A stretch of 64,000 bases of DNA, taken from positions 124,001-188,000 of the forward strand of contig JAWKPA010000015.1 in NCBI GenBank assembly GCA_041390905.1. Reading direction: 5' to 3'. Positions 9,026 to 17,232 of this stretch are shown in pieces (position 1 is the stretch's first letter; the number at the start of each line of letters is the position of its first letter). The stretch comes from JACKCD01 sp041390905. Lineage in GTDB: Bacteria; Chloroflexota; Anaerolineae; Promineifilales; Promineifilaceae. The notes under the pieces were generated by a model. The model saw nothing but the letters and a program-made list of their open reading frames with translations, had not been told where the DNA came from and made no database searches. Made by a program: the position numbers and the translations under genes.

Positions 9026-9790
9026 TTATGACCGCATTGTCTCCGTATGCCCGTCCACACACAACGCCTGCCCGGAAATGTGACGGCCGGCATCGGAACA
9101 GATAAACAGCGTCATGCTGGCGATCTCTTCTGGATCAATAAACGTTTGCATCGAAACCTGATTCAGGTAATTCTGCCGAATGGTGGCTTCCGGGATTCCT
9201 CGCGCAACCGATTCGCGCTCAATCACCCCATCCATGCGCGGGTTGTTGATCGAGCCAGGGCAAATGGCGTTGACCCGAATGTTAAATATCCCCAGCTCCA
9301 TTGCCAGCGTCTTGGTTAGCCCAATCACCGCCCATTTGGAGGCGGCATAGGGGGAGCGCAGGGGGTAGCCATACAAGCCGGCTGTTGAAGAAATGTTGAC
9401 AATGCTGCCGCTGCCATTGGCCTTCAGCAGCGGCACGGCGCGGCGGCAGCAGAAAAATTGCCCGGTTAGATTAACGGCCAGCGTTTGCTCCCAAGCATCT
9501 GTAGCCACGTCCTCAATCTTAGCCGCCGGGCCAGAAATACCCGCATTGTTGACCAAGACATCCAGCCCGCCCAAATACGCCTGCGCCTCGGCAAACCAGT
9601 TGTCAACCTGAGCCTCGTTGGAAACATCACACAGGGCTGCTCCCATCCCTTCCAAGGCAGCCAACCGTTCTGTCACGACATCGCACACATGCACCCGCGC
9701 CTCGTTGTCCACAAACATTTTGGCGATGGCGTGGCCGATACCAGAACCGCCGGCCGTCACCATAACTCGTAACCCTGCAACTGAAACCAT
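9026..9790 (-). CDS. Short-chain dehydrogenase/reductase (SDR)
   Basis: 254 residues from the ATG at 9790, which has a GGAAGGGAG ribosome site; 14 further upstream codons are open but lack one. Classical SDR features are all visible: cofactor loop T-A-G-G-S-G-I-G-H near residue 12, NNAG, catalytic Ser in N-I-S-S, and Y-A-A-S-K. The enzyme is an NAD(P)-dependent oxidoreductase of unknown substrate. It is the first gene of the minus-strand oxidation cluster, so it probably handles a hydroxyl or aldehyde intermediate of the same pathway. Confidence 0.88.
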   Translation of the reverse strand: MVSVAGLRVMVTAGGSGIGHAIAKMFVDNEARVHVCDVVTERLAALEGMGAALCDVSNEAQVDNWFAEAQAYLGGLDVLVNNAGISGPAAKIEDVATDAWEQTLAVNLTGQFFCCRRAVPLLKANGSGSIVNISSTAGLYGYPLRSPYAASKWAVIGLTKTLAMELGIFNIRVNAICPGSINNPRMDGVIERESVARGIPEATIRQNYLNQVSMQTFIDPEEIASMTLFICSDAGRHISGQALCVDGHTETMRS

Positions 9791-9822
9791 CTCCCTTCCT
9801 CGTTGTGGTGTGTAATCCCACA

Positions 9823-9855
9823 AGACGTTCAACTTCTGGCAGAAGTTGAACGTCT
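9823..9855. terminator. Perfect 15-bp hairpin, probable terminator of the Uma2 gene
   Basis: AGACGTTCAACTTCT, a GGC loop and the exact complement form a 15-bp stem. The right arm overlaps the stop codon of the Uma2-like gene. There is no T-run, so it may be a repeat element rather than a classical intrinsic terminator. Confidence 0.55.
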
Positions 9856-10522
9856 AATCCCGCAACAGCGTGTGCAGAGCCTCCCGGCTTACCGCATCAT
9901 CAAAAATTGCCCGCACGGGAATGGCAAAGCCCGCCACCGCCACACTTTCGAGCCTTCCCGTTTTGGCCTTCACCAGCAGCATATACGACTCTTCCTGAAG
10001 CTGATATTGCTCCACCGTTTCTGCCTCCGGGTCAATGATCCAATATTCAGCAACCCCGTGCGCGGCATAATCGGCGAACTTTATCCCGCGATCATTGGCC
10101 TCTGTGCTTTTGGAAACGACTTCGACGGCAAAATCAGGCGCAGGAAAACGCATTTGATCTGGCAAGAATTGGCTGGCCGTCTTTTTGGCAAAATAGCAGA
10201 CATCCGGCTCGTAATCATTGCGTGTTAACGAGACCATGATTTTTTCATGCCCGACATAACCAAGATCATATGCGATGACGTAGCTACTCAAAAGGCGGTA
10301 TAGATTGCCAGATGCTGTATTGTGGCGCAAACGGACAGGGGAATGAAAGATGATTTCGCCGTTGATAAATTCGGCTTTGTCATCTTCGCTGATTTGGTTG
10401 TAAAAATCTTGTCGTTTAAGGGCCTCCCGCGCCAGCACAGCCTGCAATTGCTCGGCGTATTGCGGCAGCTTGGGCGAAGCAATTAATTGTTCGAGCAGGT
10501 GTTGGTTAGAATCGCGTATCAT
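9854..10522 (-). CDS. Uma2-family (DUF820) putative endonuclease
   Basis: 222 residues. The restriction-nuclease-like fold of the Uma2 family is recognisable from Y-E-P-D-V-C (~115), P-D-F-A-V-E-V-V-S-K (~138, the D...ExxSK-type active site) and GVAEYWIIDPE. These proteins are very abundant in Chloroflexota and cyanobacteria. Their biological role is unclear; they are often treated as nuclease-like accessory or selfish genes. A word-repeat hairpin lies upstream and a perfect hairpin overlaps its stop, so it appears to be a single-gene unit. Confidence 0.85.
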   Translation of the reverse strand: MIRDSNQHLLEQLIASPKLPQYAEQLQAVLAREALKRQDFYNQISEDDKAEFINGEIIFHSPVRLRHNTASGNLYRLLSSYVIAYDLGYVGHEKIMVSLTRNDYEPDVCYFAKKTASQFLPDQMRFPAPDFAVEVVSKSTEANDRGIKFADYAAHGVAEYWIIDPEAETVEQYQLQEESYMLLVKAKTGRLESVAVAGFAIPVRAIFDDAVSREALHTLLRD

Positions 10523-10555
10523 GGGTATACCCTCTCTAAGGGCATAGACTGGCGT

Positions 10556-10613
10556 GGAGATTGGAGATTAGAGATTGGAGATCGGAGACGAACAATCTCC
10601 AATCTCTAATCTC
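10556..10613. repeat. GATTGGAG-word hairpin, copy 2
   Basis: GAGATTGG/AGATTAGA words on the left pair with CAATCTCC/AATCTCTAA on the right around GAGACGAA. It lies between the CocE hydrolase stop and the Uma2 start. Confidence 0.85.
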
Positions 10614-10651
10614 TTGCCTCAAAATGTCAGTTTATGACCTCTTTCCGCACA

Positions 10652-12676
10652 TTATACCAGATCACGGGGGATGGATTGGCGGTATTCTTTGGCAAAAACG
10701 GCCGTTTTTCCCTCCCACGCCTCCACCTTATTGACCAAATGAAAATGGGTCGCGTCGGCCGTCATTTCACTGTGGGTGGCAATCCGCACCTCCCACTCGC
10801 CCCGTTTTAGCTCGGCAGTACGCACACAAACGGCCGTTGCCGACAGCGGATCCCCCTCCGTAATCGCATACGAATCCCGCGCCGTGTTGTCATATTCCAG
10901 CCCATCGGGGAACAAAATCCGGCCAGCATCGGTAATCACATCCACCTCCAGCCGCTGCGTCATCACATCTTGGCGCATCAGACGCTGGTTGCCTGCCGGC
11001 CGCAACATCTGGATGGGCAGCGGGGGTGATCCTTCAGCAGGGCCAAACGGCCGTAAATGATCATCCTCCACCCGCCCCGCCCGCTGCGGCAAAGCCAACC
11101 CGCTTTTACCCATGTGGACGGTCAGCGCCACCGGCCGGGGCGACGGCCACAGATGGGGCCAATAAGTGGTGGAAAGCGACAGCCGCCAGCAGTGACCGAC
11201 GGGCAACTGATGCGCCAGCGCGTTCAACGGGAAGGTAACGGTGTACTCCTTGCCCGGCTCCAGCGGCTCCGGGTTGGCGTGGCCGTTGCGATGGGTCAGA
11301 TTAAACAACCCCCAGCTAATGCGCGTGGACTCCCCCGTAGGGGCAACGTCACACAGCCAGGCCGCCACCGCTGCCTGCGGCTGGTCTACGCTAAAACAAA
11401 GGGTCACTTCGGGGAAGCCCACAATGTCCATTGGATCGGTCATGGGGTCGGAGGTGAAGGAGAGAGAACGGCCGTTTTCCGCCCGCTGATCCGGCGCAAA
11501 ATCCCCCGGTGCGCCAAAAAACAGCCACCGCCCCGAATCTACCCCTGTTGTTTGCAAGCTATTCGCGGTTAGTTGCCCCTCATTGGGAGATTGGAGATTG
11601 GAGATTAGCGATTGGGCAGTGGTCAGGTGATAGGTTTGTGGCTGGATTGTCGCCGACGGCCACCCATCCTCTGCCACCCAGCGCCCCGGCCACTGGCGGT
11701 AATCAATTTGCGGCGGCTGGCTCTCTTGCCGCCAAATGCGGAACATCGGCTCGTCCATGATGCCGGTGTCAATCCCCTTCAACCAATAATCCCACCAGCG
11801 CAGGCTCTCCTGCAAAAAGCCAATCGAAGGCCCCGGCGAACTGTCTTCGGGGAAATTGTGCGCCCAGGGGCCAATCAGCCCTTTGCGCGGGCCAGGCAGC
11901 CCGGCCAACAGCCGGAAAACGGCGTTGGTGTAGCCATCGGCCCAACCGCCCACCGCGTAGACGGGGATTTCGATGTCGCTGTAATTTTCGCAGACGGAGC
12001 CGTGCTGCCAAAAGTCGTCCCGCCGCTGGTGGCGCAGCCATTCTTCGACAAAGGGGGGCGTGTTTTCCAGTCGGTTCAGCCACATCTCGCGCCATTTTTC
12101 GCCCACAAATCGGGGGTCGGGTGGCTTGGCGTTATAGGCCAGCATGTAGGATGCCCACGACAGCATTTCAGAACCCAGCACGCAGCCGCCCATGTAGTGG
12201 ACATCATCGGCGTAGCGGTCGTCGGTGGAGCAGATGGTGATAATCGCTTTGAGTTCGGGGGGGCGCAGGGCGGCGATTTGCAGCCCGTTGAAGCCGCCCC
12301 ATGATTTGCCAAACATGCCGATGTTGCCGTTGCACCACGGTTGGGCGGCAATCCAGCGCAGCACTTCGCAACCGTCGCTTAGTTCCTGCGGCAAATATTC
12401 ATCGCGCATCAGCCCGTCAGAGTCGCCGTTGCCGCGTATGTCCACGCGAACGCAGGCGTAGCCGTGGGCGGCGAGATAGGGATGACGGTCAGCGTCACGA
12501 ACGGCCGTTCCGTCATCCTTCCGATACGGCAAATATTCGAGCAGCGCTGGCACCGGCTTTTGCTCTGCGTCCACCGGCAGCCACAGCCGTGCCGCCAGCC
12601 GCGTCCCGTCCGCCAGCGTCAGCCATGTGTTCTCAACTTCACGAATTTTGCGTGGGAAGCTAGTTTTTCGATACAT
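10652..12676 (-). CDS. CocE/NonD-family hydrolase (X-Pro dipeptidyl-peptidase S15 domain)
   Basis: 674 residues. An alpha/beta hydrolase N-terminal half carries the nucleophile elbow G-K-S-W-G-G-F (~120) and DIRGNGDSDG, followed by the X-Pro peptidase C-terminal jelly-roll domain. Family members hydrolyse esters (cocaine esterase, glutaryl-7-ACA acylase) or Xaa-Pro peptides; no signal peptide is evident, so it is likely cytosolic. Oddity: around nucleotides 11583-11615 the coding sequence contains one arm of the GATTGGAG repeat, translated as AQSLISNLQSP in a linker between the domains. A degraded copy of this gene's first codons lies at 13350-13428. Confidence 0.87.
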   Translation of the reverse strand: MYRKTSFPRKIREVENTWLTLADGTRLAARLWLPVDAEQKPVPALLEYLPYRKDDGTAVRDADRHPYLAAHGYACVRVDIRGNGDSDGLMRDEYLPQELSDGCEVLRWIAAQPWCNGNIGMFGKSWGGFNGLQIAALRPPELKAIITICSTDDRYADDVHYMGGCVLGSEMLSWASYMLAYNAKPPDPRFVGEKWREMWLNRLENTPPFVEEWLRHQRRDDFWQHGSVCENYSDIEIPVYAVGGWADGYTNAVFRLLAGLPGPRKGLIGPWAHNFPEDSSPGPSIGFLQESLRWWDYWLKGIDTGIMDEPMFRIWRQESQPPQIDYRQWPGRWVAEDGWPSATIQPQTYHLTTAQSLISNLQSPNEGQLTANSLQTTGVDSGRWLFFGAPGDFAPDQRAENGRSLSFTSDPMTDPMDIVGFPEVTLCFSVDQPQAAVAAWLCDVAPTGESTRISWGLFNLTHRNGHANPEPLEPGKEYTVTFPLNALAHQLPVGHCWRLSLSTTYWPHLWPSPRPVALTVHMGKSGLALPQRAGRVEDDHLRPFGPAEGSPPLPIQMLRPAGNQRLMRQDVMTQRLEVDVITDAGRILFPDGLEYDNTARDSYAITEGDPLSATAVCVRTAELKRGEWEVRIATHSEMTADATHFHLVNKVEAWEGKTAVFAKEYRQSIPRDLV
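11583..11615. repeat. GATTGGAG word repeat inside the hydrolase gene
   Basis: Four tandem GAGATTGG-type words, equal to one arm of the intergenic hairpins, lie in frame in the hydrolase gene. They encode an 11-residue linker rich in S, L, N and Q. Confidence 0.8.
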
Positions 12677-12684
12677 GAATCACC

Positions 12685-12743
12685 TTTTGTAGAATGGCTT
12701 CTCAAATTGTCCGCAGCGCGATTTTCCAGACTGTTCTACAAAA
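12685..12743. repeat. Inverted repeat upstream of the hydrolase gene
   Basis: TTTTGTAGAA at 12685-12694 is mirrored exactly by TTCTACAAAA at 12734-12743, 39 bases apart, just upstream of the hydrolase start. It could be an operator or the trace of an inserted element; nothing else in the window matches it. Confidence 0.4.
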
Positions 12744-12814
12744 CGTCAAGCAAACGAGCTAAGCATTTGGATCGTGCGGGAATTGGCAACACTGTCCAAC
12801 ATGCACATAAACGT

Positions 12815-12845
12815 CTTGATTGTTTTTGAGCAATTCCAGTATAAT
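12815..12845 (+). promoter_or_regulatory. Putative brnTA promoter
   Basis: TTGATT (12815-12820) and TATAAT (12840-12845) are separated by 19 bases and lie 10 bases before the brnT ATG. The short distance implies a very short leader. BrnA homologues repress their own promoter, so an operator would be expected here. Confidence 0.45.
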
Positions 12846-12855
12846 CCTTGACATT

Positions 12856-13119
12856 ATGTTTGCTTTCGAGTTTGATCCTAAAAAGAGTGAAACAAACCAA
12901 AACAAGCATGGGATCGACTTTGTGAAAGCTCAGGAACTATGGAACGATCCTGATGCCCTCCAGATACCAGCCAAGACAAGCGATGAGCCGAGGTACTTGG
13001 TAATCGGACGGATGGGGGATAAGTACTGGTCGGCCGTTATTACCTATCGTGGCCGTGCTATCAGGATCATTTCTGTGCGCCGCTCACGTCTGCAAGCGGT
13101 AGCTCTCTATGAAAGCTGA
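12856..13119 (+). CDS. brnT: BrnT-family toxin (ribonuclease of a type II toxin-antitoxin pair)
   Basis: 87 residues, the normal BrnT length, starting FAFEFDPKKSETNQNKHGIDF, the family's typical opening. BrnT folds like RelE-type RNases and inhibits translation by cleaving RNA. The C-terminal R-I-I-S-V-R-R-S-R matches the family's conserved basic end. The ATG at 12856 is preferred to an upstream ATG at 12820 because it gives the family start and lies after the TATAAT box. The stop overlaps the antitoxin start by 11 bases, the usual translationally coupled arrangement. Confidence 0.93.
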   Translation: MFAFEFDPKKSETNQNKHGIDFVKAQELWNDPDALQIPAKTSDEPRYLVIGRMGDKYWSAVITYRGRAIRIISVRRSRLQAVALYES

Positions 13120-13342
13120 AATGTTTGATCAAAAGTTTGATGATGGTGAAGATATTTTGGACTATCTTGATCTCTCTCAAGCAAAGCGAATATCCCAAGA
13201 ACACAAAAGCGTCAACGTTGATTTTCCTGTTTGGATGCTCGACTCGCTTGATCAGGAAGCGAAAAGAATAGGGGTAACGCGCCAATCTATCATAAAGCTT
13301 TGGCTGGCTGAGCGTCTGGATTCGTTGGCAGCAAATCGGTAG
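13109..13342 (+). CDS. brnA: BrnA-family antitoxin
   Basis: 77 residues with an N-terminal toxin-binding segment (FDDGEDILDYLDLS) and a C-terminal ribbon-helix-helix/CopG-like DNA-binding half (KSVNVDFPVWMLDSL then a GVTRQSIIKLWLAERL helix). BrnA neutralises BrnT and represses the brnTA promoter. Its stop codon is only a few bases from the remnant of the CocE gene, so the pair sits exactly at a duplication or insertion junction. Confidence 0.93.
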   Translation: MKAEMFDQKFDDGEDILDYLDLSQAKRISQEHKSVNVDFPVWMLDSLDQEAKRIGVTRQSIIKLWLAERLDSLAANR

Positions 13343-13349
13343 ATAAGGA

Positions 13350-13428
13350 GCCACAGCCGCGCCGCCAGCGTCAGCCACACATTCTCAACTTCACGAATTT
13401 TGTGTGGGAAACTAGTTTTTCTGTTCAT
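13350..13428 (-). pseudogene. Remnant 5' end of a second CocE hydrolase gene
   Basis: From the ATG at 13428 the frame reads MNRKTSFPHKIREVENVWLTL then AARLWL. This matches the first ~30 residues of the intact hydrolase (start at 12676) at both DNA and protein level, with an 18-base in-frame deletion that removes ADGTRL between short CGCCAG repeats. After ~26 codons homology stops at the end of brnA. The rest of the gene is absent. Confidence 0.8.
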
Positions 13429-13436
13429 GTTTATCA

Positions 13437-13763
13437 AATCAAAGATTACGCAGATTTTACAGATTTTTTATGGGTGTTTTTGAGTCTTTCATATTGCAAA
13501 GATTCAGAGCCGAAATGGAGCAGCAAGCCGCGTTCCAAATTTGATGCTTTCAGATAGTTGATAACCTGTGCTTGTTCCTTACCGCCAATTGTAGACAGAG
13601 CCTTCAATTCAACAATAATCTCGCCAAAACAGGCAAAGTCTGCTCGATAGGTTTTGCGTAACGGCCGTTCCTTATAAAAAATCGGCAAATCCACCTCATG
13701 CTTAAACACCGCGCTCTGCATTTCAACTTCTCCCAATCTGCAAAACCTGCGCAATCTTTGATT
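13437..13763. repeat. 327-bp unit bounded by 29-bp inverted repeats
   Basis: Arms at 13437-13465 and 13735-13763 begin AATCAAAGATT and match at 26 of 29 positions; all three differences are A/G. They enclose the truncated GxxExxY gene, whose stop and possible TTG start fall inside the arms. The arms consist of the ACGCAGATTTTACAGATT word type seen as intergenic repeats in many bacteria. Confidence 0.8.
13446..13754 (-). pseudogene. Truncated GxxExxY-family protein
   Basis: The readable part (ATG at 13721, or TTG at 13754 inside the repeat) corresponds to the core and C-terminus of GxxExxY proteins: HEVDLPIFYK, YRADF, V-E-L-K, Q-V-I-N-Y-L-K-A and LLLHFG. The D...E-x-K pattern is nuclease-like. 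The N-terminal helix carrying the name-giving G-x-x-E-x-x-Y motif (~30 residues) is missing; its place is taken by the right inverted-repeat arm. It is either a decayed copy or a shortened form. Family function is unknown. Confidence 0.65.
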
Positions 13764-13771
13764 AACCCCTT

Positions 13772-16700
13772 TTAATCCAACCCAATAGCCGGAATCCCCT
13801 CCTGCTGCACCAGCGCACTAAACGCCGCCACATCCGTCTCCACCAGCTCGTTCAACTGCGCCAACTGCGCGTCCACCTGCACCGACAGATGCTCAAACAC
13901 ATCATACGCCTGCTTAGGCGGTCGTTCGTCCGCCGCCGCCACAATGCTAATCAACGTCGAAATCTTCGTGTTGAGCTTCACCTTCAGCCGCAGCCGATCA
14001 AACGACGTTTTAGCATCCGTCTGATATAGCACGCCCTCAATCGCTGCCAGCTTCTCCTTCAACGCCGCCGCCGTACTCGCCACCGCCCCATTGTCTGTCG
14101 CCCGCTTCACCCATTCATCTACCTGCTGCCGAATCCGCCGAATCCGCATAATCGCCTCATTGGTTTCCGTCAGCTTATCTCGGATTTGCAGCCACAGCTC
14201 AAACTGCGCCAACAAATCTTCCCGCGTGGCTGTCAGGTGTGGTTCTGGCCGCAGCACAAATTCCTGCATTTGCACCATGTTGCCCACCGTCAAACGCACC
14301 TGATAGGTGCCAGGAGCAGCCAGCGGGGCCGTGATGCCATCAGAAAAGGGGTCGCCAGGAACGGCCGTTGCGTCGGGGTAGCGCATGTCCCACAAAAAGC
14401 AGTTCAGCCCGGCCTGGGTGGAAAGGGTGCGTTTGGCTTCCCGCTTTTTCTTGTCGGCTTCCGATTCGTTGGGGGGAGAAACGGCCGTTTGTCCCCTATC
14501 CCGAAACGTCTCAATCACCGCCCCCGCCCCGTCCAGCAGTTCCAGCGTCACCGGTTCCCCGCTGTTTTCCGGCAGCGTGTAGTAGACCAGCACTCCCTGC
14601 GGCGGATTCTCCCCCGCATCCAGAAACTTGCGGATGGGCTCGTTGTATTCGTTTTTCTTCTCCGTAAACGTCACGCCCACCCCGGACGAAATCATATAGT
14701 TTTTGCTTTCCGTGCGCGCCGGATACACGCGCCAATTGATCCAGCGGCGAATGGTGTCGGCCGGCCGGAACAGATGCGCCTGCTTCTCCATGACCTCCTG
14801 CCCCATTTGTCGCAGCACCGATAAATCATCGAGAACCCAGAAGGAACGGCCGTGGGTGGCGACCACCAAATCGTCATCCTTCACCACCAGGTCATACACC
14901 GGCACCACCGGGAACCCTGCCTCCAGCCGCTGCCAGTCGGCACCGTCGTTGAAGGAGACAAAAATGCCGGTTTCGGTGCCCACATAGAGCAGCCCCGGCC
15001 GGTGCGGGTCTTCACGGATGACGCGGGTGATTTCGCCCTGGGGGAAGTTGACGGCGATGTTCTGCCAAGAACGGCCGTTATCCCCCGTCTTAAACAAAAA
15101 CGGCCGATAATCATCCAGCTTATACCGCGTCGCCGCCACATACGCCTTCTTATCATCGTGGGGCGATACCTCAATCAAGCTAATCAGCGACCACTCTGGC
15201 AGGTCGGTTGGGGTCACATTCACCCAGCTCACACCCCCGTCAGGCGACACATGCACTAGCCCATCATCCGTTCCCGCCCACAGCAGCCCCGGCTGGTGCG
15301 GCGACTCGGCAAAGGCAAACACCGTCCCGTAATGCTCCGCCCCACTCGTGTCCAGCGTCACCGGCCCCCCCGATGCCTTCAGCTTTTCCGGGTCAGCCCG
15401 GCTCAAATCAGGGCTAATCTCCTCCCAACTGCTCCCCTCATCGGTGCTGCGGAAGACGTGGTTGCCCCCGGCATACAGCACGTTGGGGTCATGGGGCGAA
15501 AAAACAATCGGGTACGTCCAGGCAAAGCGGTATTTGATCTCGCTGGGATCCCAGCCATTATGCGCTTCCGGCCACACCGTCACCAGCCGCACCTGCTTCG
15601 TGCGATGGTCATACCGCTGCAATGCGCCGCCACCCCCCGGCGAACTGCCAATGGCGCCCAAAAAGACCACGTTAGGGTCATCGGGCTTCACCGCAATATA
15701 GCCGCTTTCCCCCGTTCCCGCCGTGTAGGCATCTTGCCACAAAATCGCCCCATGCCCCGTCTTGCTTGGCAGCCCCAGGCTGGAGTTGTCCTGCTGCGTC
15801 CCGTAAACGTGGTATGGGTACTGGCTATCCACCGCCACGTGATAAAACTGCGCCGTCAACTGGTTATACGCCGTTGACCAACTGTTGCCGCCGTTAAAAC
15901 TGACGCACGCCCCGCCGTCATTGCCCTCAATCATCCGCTGCGGGTTGCGCGGGTCAATCCACAAATCATGGTTATCGCCGTGGGTGGTGGTGATTTCGGT
16001 GTAATTTTTGCCGCCATCGGTGGATTTCCACATCTTTAAATTGGTGACATAGACCGTTTCTGCATCTTGCGGGTCGGCAAAGATGTGGCAGTAATACCAG
16101 GGACGCGCCAGCAAGGCGCGGTCGCTGTTTATCCGTGTCCACGTCGCCCCGCTGTCGTCGGAACGGTATACGCCTTCCTCATCTCCGGCCTCCATGATGG
16201 CCCACACCCGGTTGGGCATCGCGGGCGACACCGTGACCCCGATTTTGCCCAGCATTCCCTTGGGCATACCGGGGTTGCGGCTGATGTTGACCCAGCTATC
16301 GCCGCCGTCGGTAGATTTATACAGCCCGCATTCGTCCCCACCGCTGGAAAGATACCAAAAGTTACGGTATGCCTCCCAAATGGAAGCGTAGAGAATGCGC
16401 GGGTTGGTGGGATCCATGGCAATGTCCACCGCCCCGGCCTTGTCGCTCACATACAGCACCTTTTCCCACGTTTCGCCACCGTTGCGGCTGCGGAAAACGC
16501 CGCGCTCTTCGTTGGGGCCAAAGGCGTGGCCGAGTGCCGCCACATAGACCAAATCCGGGTTTTGCGGATGGACGCGAATTTCGCCAATGTGTTTTGTGTC
16601 GCGTAGCCCCATGTTGCGCCACGTTTGCCCGCCGTCGGTGGTTTTGTAAATGCCGTCACCATAGGAAACGTCCAGCCGAATGGTGGATTCCCCCGTGCCA

Positions 16701-16957
16701 GCGTAAATGACGTTGGGGTCAGCCTCGGCGACGGTGAGGGCGCCAATGGCCGCCGAGGTGAGGTAGCCATCGGTGATATTGCTCCAATATTGGCCGCCGT
16801 CTTCGGTTTTCCAAACGCCCCCGGCACAGGCACCAAAATAAAAGGTCATTGGCTGGGTGGGATGACCGGCGACGGCCACGACGCGCCCGCCGCGTGGCGG
16901 GCCAATGCAGCGCCAACGAAGGGCTTGCAAATAGCGGGGATCAACTTGTTGGGACAT
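13772..16957 (-). CDS. VPS10/BNR-repeat beta-propeller protein ('glycosyl hydrolase' type)
   Basis: 1061 residues. Residues ~1-740 contain many BNR/Asp-box-like repeats (S/K-T-x-D-G-G-x-x-W and variants), forming two sortilin/VPS10-type propellers. Residues ~740-1061 form a C-terminal domain ending in a helical coiled region. Close relatives are annotated as glycosyl hydrolases or exo-alpha-sialidase-like proteins, mostly without biochemical proof. No signal peptide is visible at the start (MSQQVDPRYLQ), unusual because homologues are often exported. The gene stands alone, flanked by a repeat on each side. Confidence 0.85.
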   Translation of the reverse strand: MSQQVDPRYLQALRWRCIGPPRGGRVVAVAGHPTQPMTFYFGACAGGVWKTEDGGQYWSNITDGYLTSAAIGALTVAEADPNVIYAGTGESTIRLDVSYGDGIYKTTDGGQTWRNMGLRDTKHIGEIRVHPQNPDLVYVAALGHAFGPNEERGVFRSRNGGETWEKVLYVSDKAGAVDIAMDPTNPRILYASIWEAYRNFWYLSSGGDECGLYKSTDGGDSWVNISRNPGMPKGMLGKIGVTVSPAMPNRVWAIMEAGDEEGVYRSDDSGATWTRINSDRALLARPWYYCHIFADPQDAETVYVTNLKMWKSTDGGKNYTEITTTHGDNHDLWIDPRNPQRMIEGNDGGACVSFNGGNSWSTAYNQLTAQFYHVAVDSQYPYHVYGTQQDNSSLGLPSKTGHGAILWQDAYTAGTGESGYIAVKPDDPNVVFLGAIGSSPGGGGALQRYDHRTKQVRLVTVWPEAHNGWDPSEIKYRFAWTYPIVFSPHDPNVLYAGGNHVFRSTDEGSSWEEISPDLSRADPEKLKASGGPVTLDTSGAEHYGTVFAFAESPHQPGLLWAGTDDGLVHVSPDGGVSWVNVTPTDLPEWSLISLIEVSPHDDKKAYVAATRYKLDDYRPFLFKTGDNGRSWQNIAVNFPQGEITRVIREDPHRPGLLYVGTETGIFVSFNDGADWQRLEAGFPVVPVYDLVVKDDDLVVATHGRSFWVLDDLSVLRQMGQEVMEKQAHLFRPADTIRRWINWRVYPARTESKNYMISSGVGVTFTEKKNEYNEPIRKFLDAGENPPQGVLVYYTLPENSGEPVTLELLDGAGAVIETFRDRGQTAVSPPNESEADKKKREAKRTLSTQAGLNCFLWDMRYPDATAVPGDPFSDGITAPLAAPGTYQVRLTVGNMVQMQEFVLRPEPHLTATREDLLAQFELWLQIRDKLTETNEAIMRIRRIRQQVDEWVKRATDNGAVASTAAALKEKLAAIEGVLYQTDAKTSFDRLRLKVKLNTKISTLISIVAAADERPPKQAYDVFEHLSVQVDAQLAQLNELVETDVAAFSALVQQEGIPAIGLD

Positions 16958-16981
16958 AAACTACTCCGTTTTTGGGGGTGA

Positions 16982-17048
16982 AGATTGGGGATTGGAGATT
17001 AGAGATTGTGAACCTTCATCAATCTCCAATCTCCAATCCCCAATCTCT
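16982..17048. repeat. GATTGGAG-word hairpin, copy 3
   Basis: Long arms of GATTGGGG/GATTGGAG/GATTAGAG words and their complement enclose the loop TGAACCTTCAT, identical to the loop of the copy at 23247. It lies just upstream of the VPS10/BNR gene. Confidence 0.85.
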
Positions 17049-17065
17049 ATTTGTGGCTGGCTTGC

Positions 17066-17093
17066 GGGCTGCAAAGCATTGGTAATGCAGCCC
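17066..17093. terminator. Stem-loop GGGCTGCA/TGCAGCCC
   Basis: A perfect 8-bp GC-rich stem with a 12-base loop lies downstream, in the minus sense, of the gene at 17233-17754. It has no T-tract, so termination is only suggested. Confidence 0.4.
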
Positions 17094-17232
17094 CAAGTCT
17101 AACGGCTTTGGCACGTGCGAACAATACACTTGGCTTTGTTGATGATGTAACAGCTTGAAGATGGGCATGGCTCCCTTCATACGCTTTGATGGTGTGTTAT
17201 ATCAAAGAGAAGGGTGATTGGAGACGGTTCTT

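Noticed and set aside
9823..9855. Classical rho-independent terminator
   Set aside because: Strong stem but no T-tract; retained only as a probable terminator or repeat.
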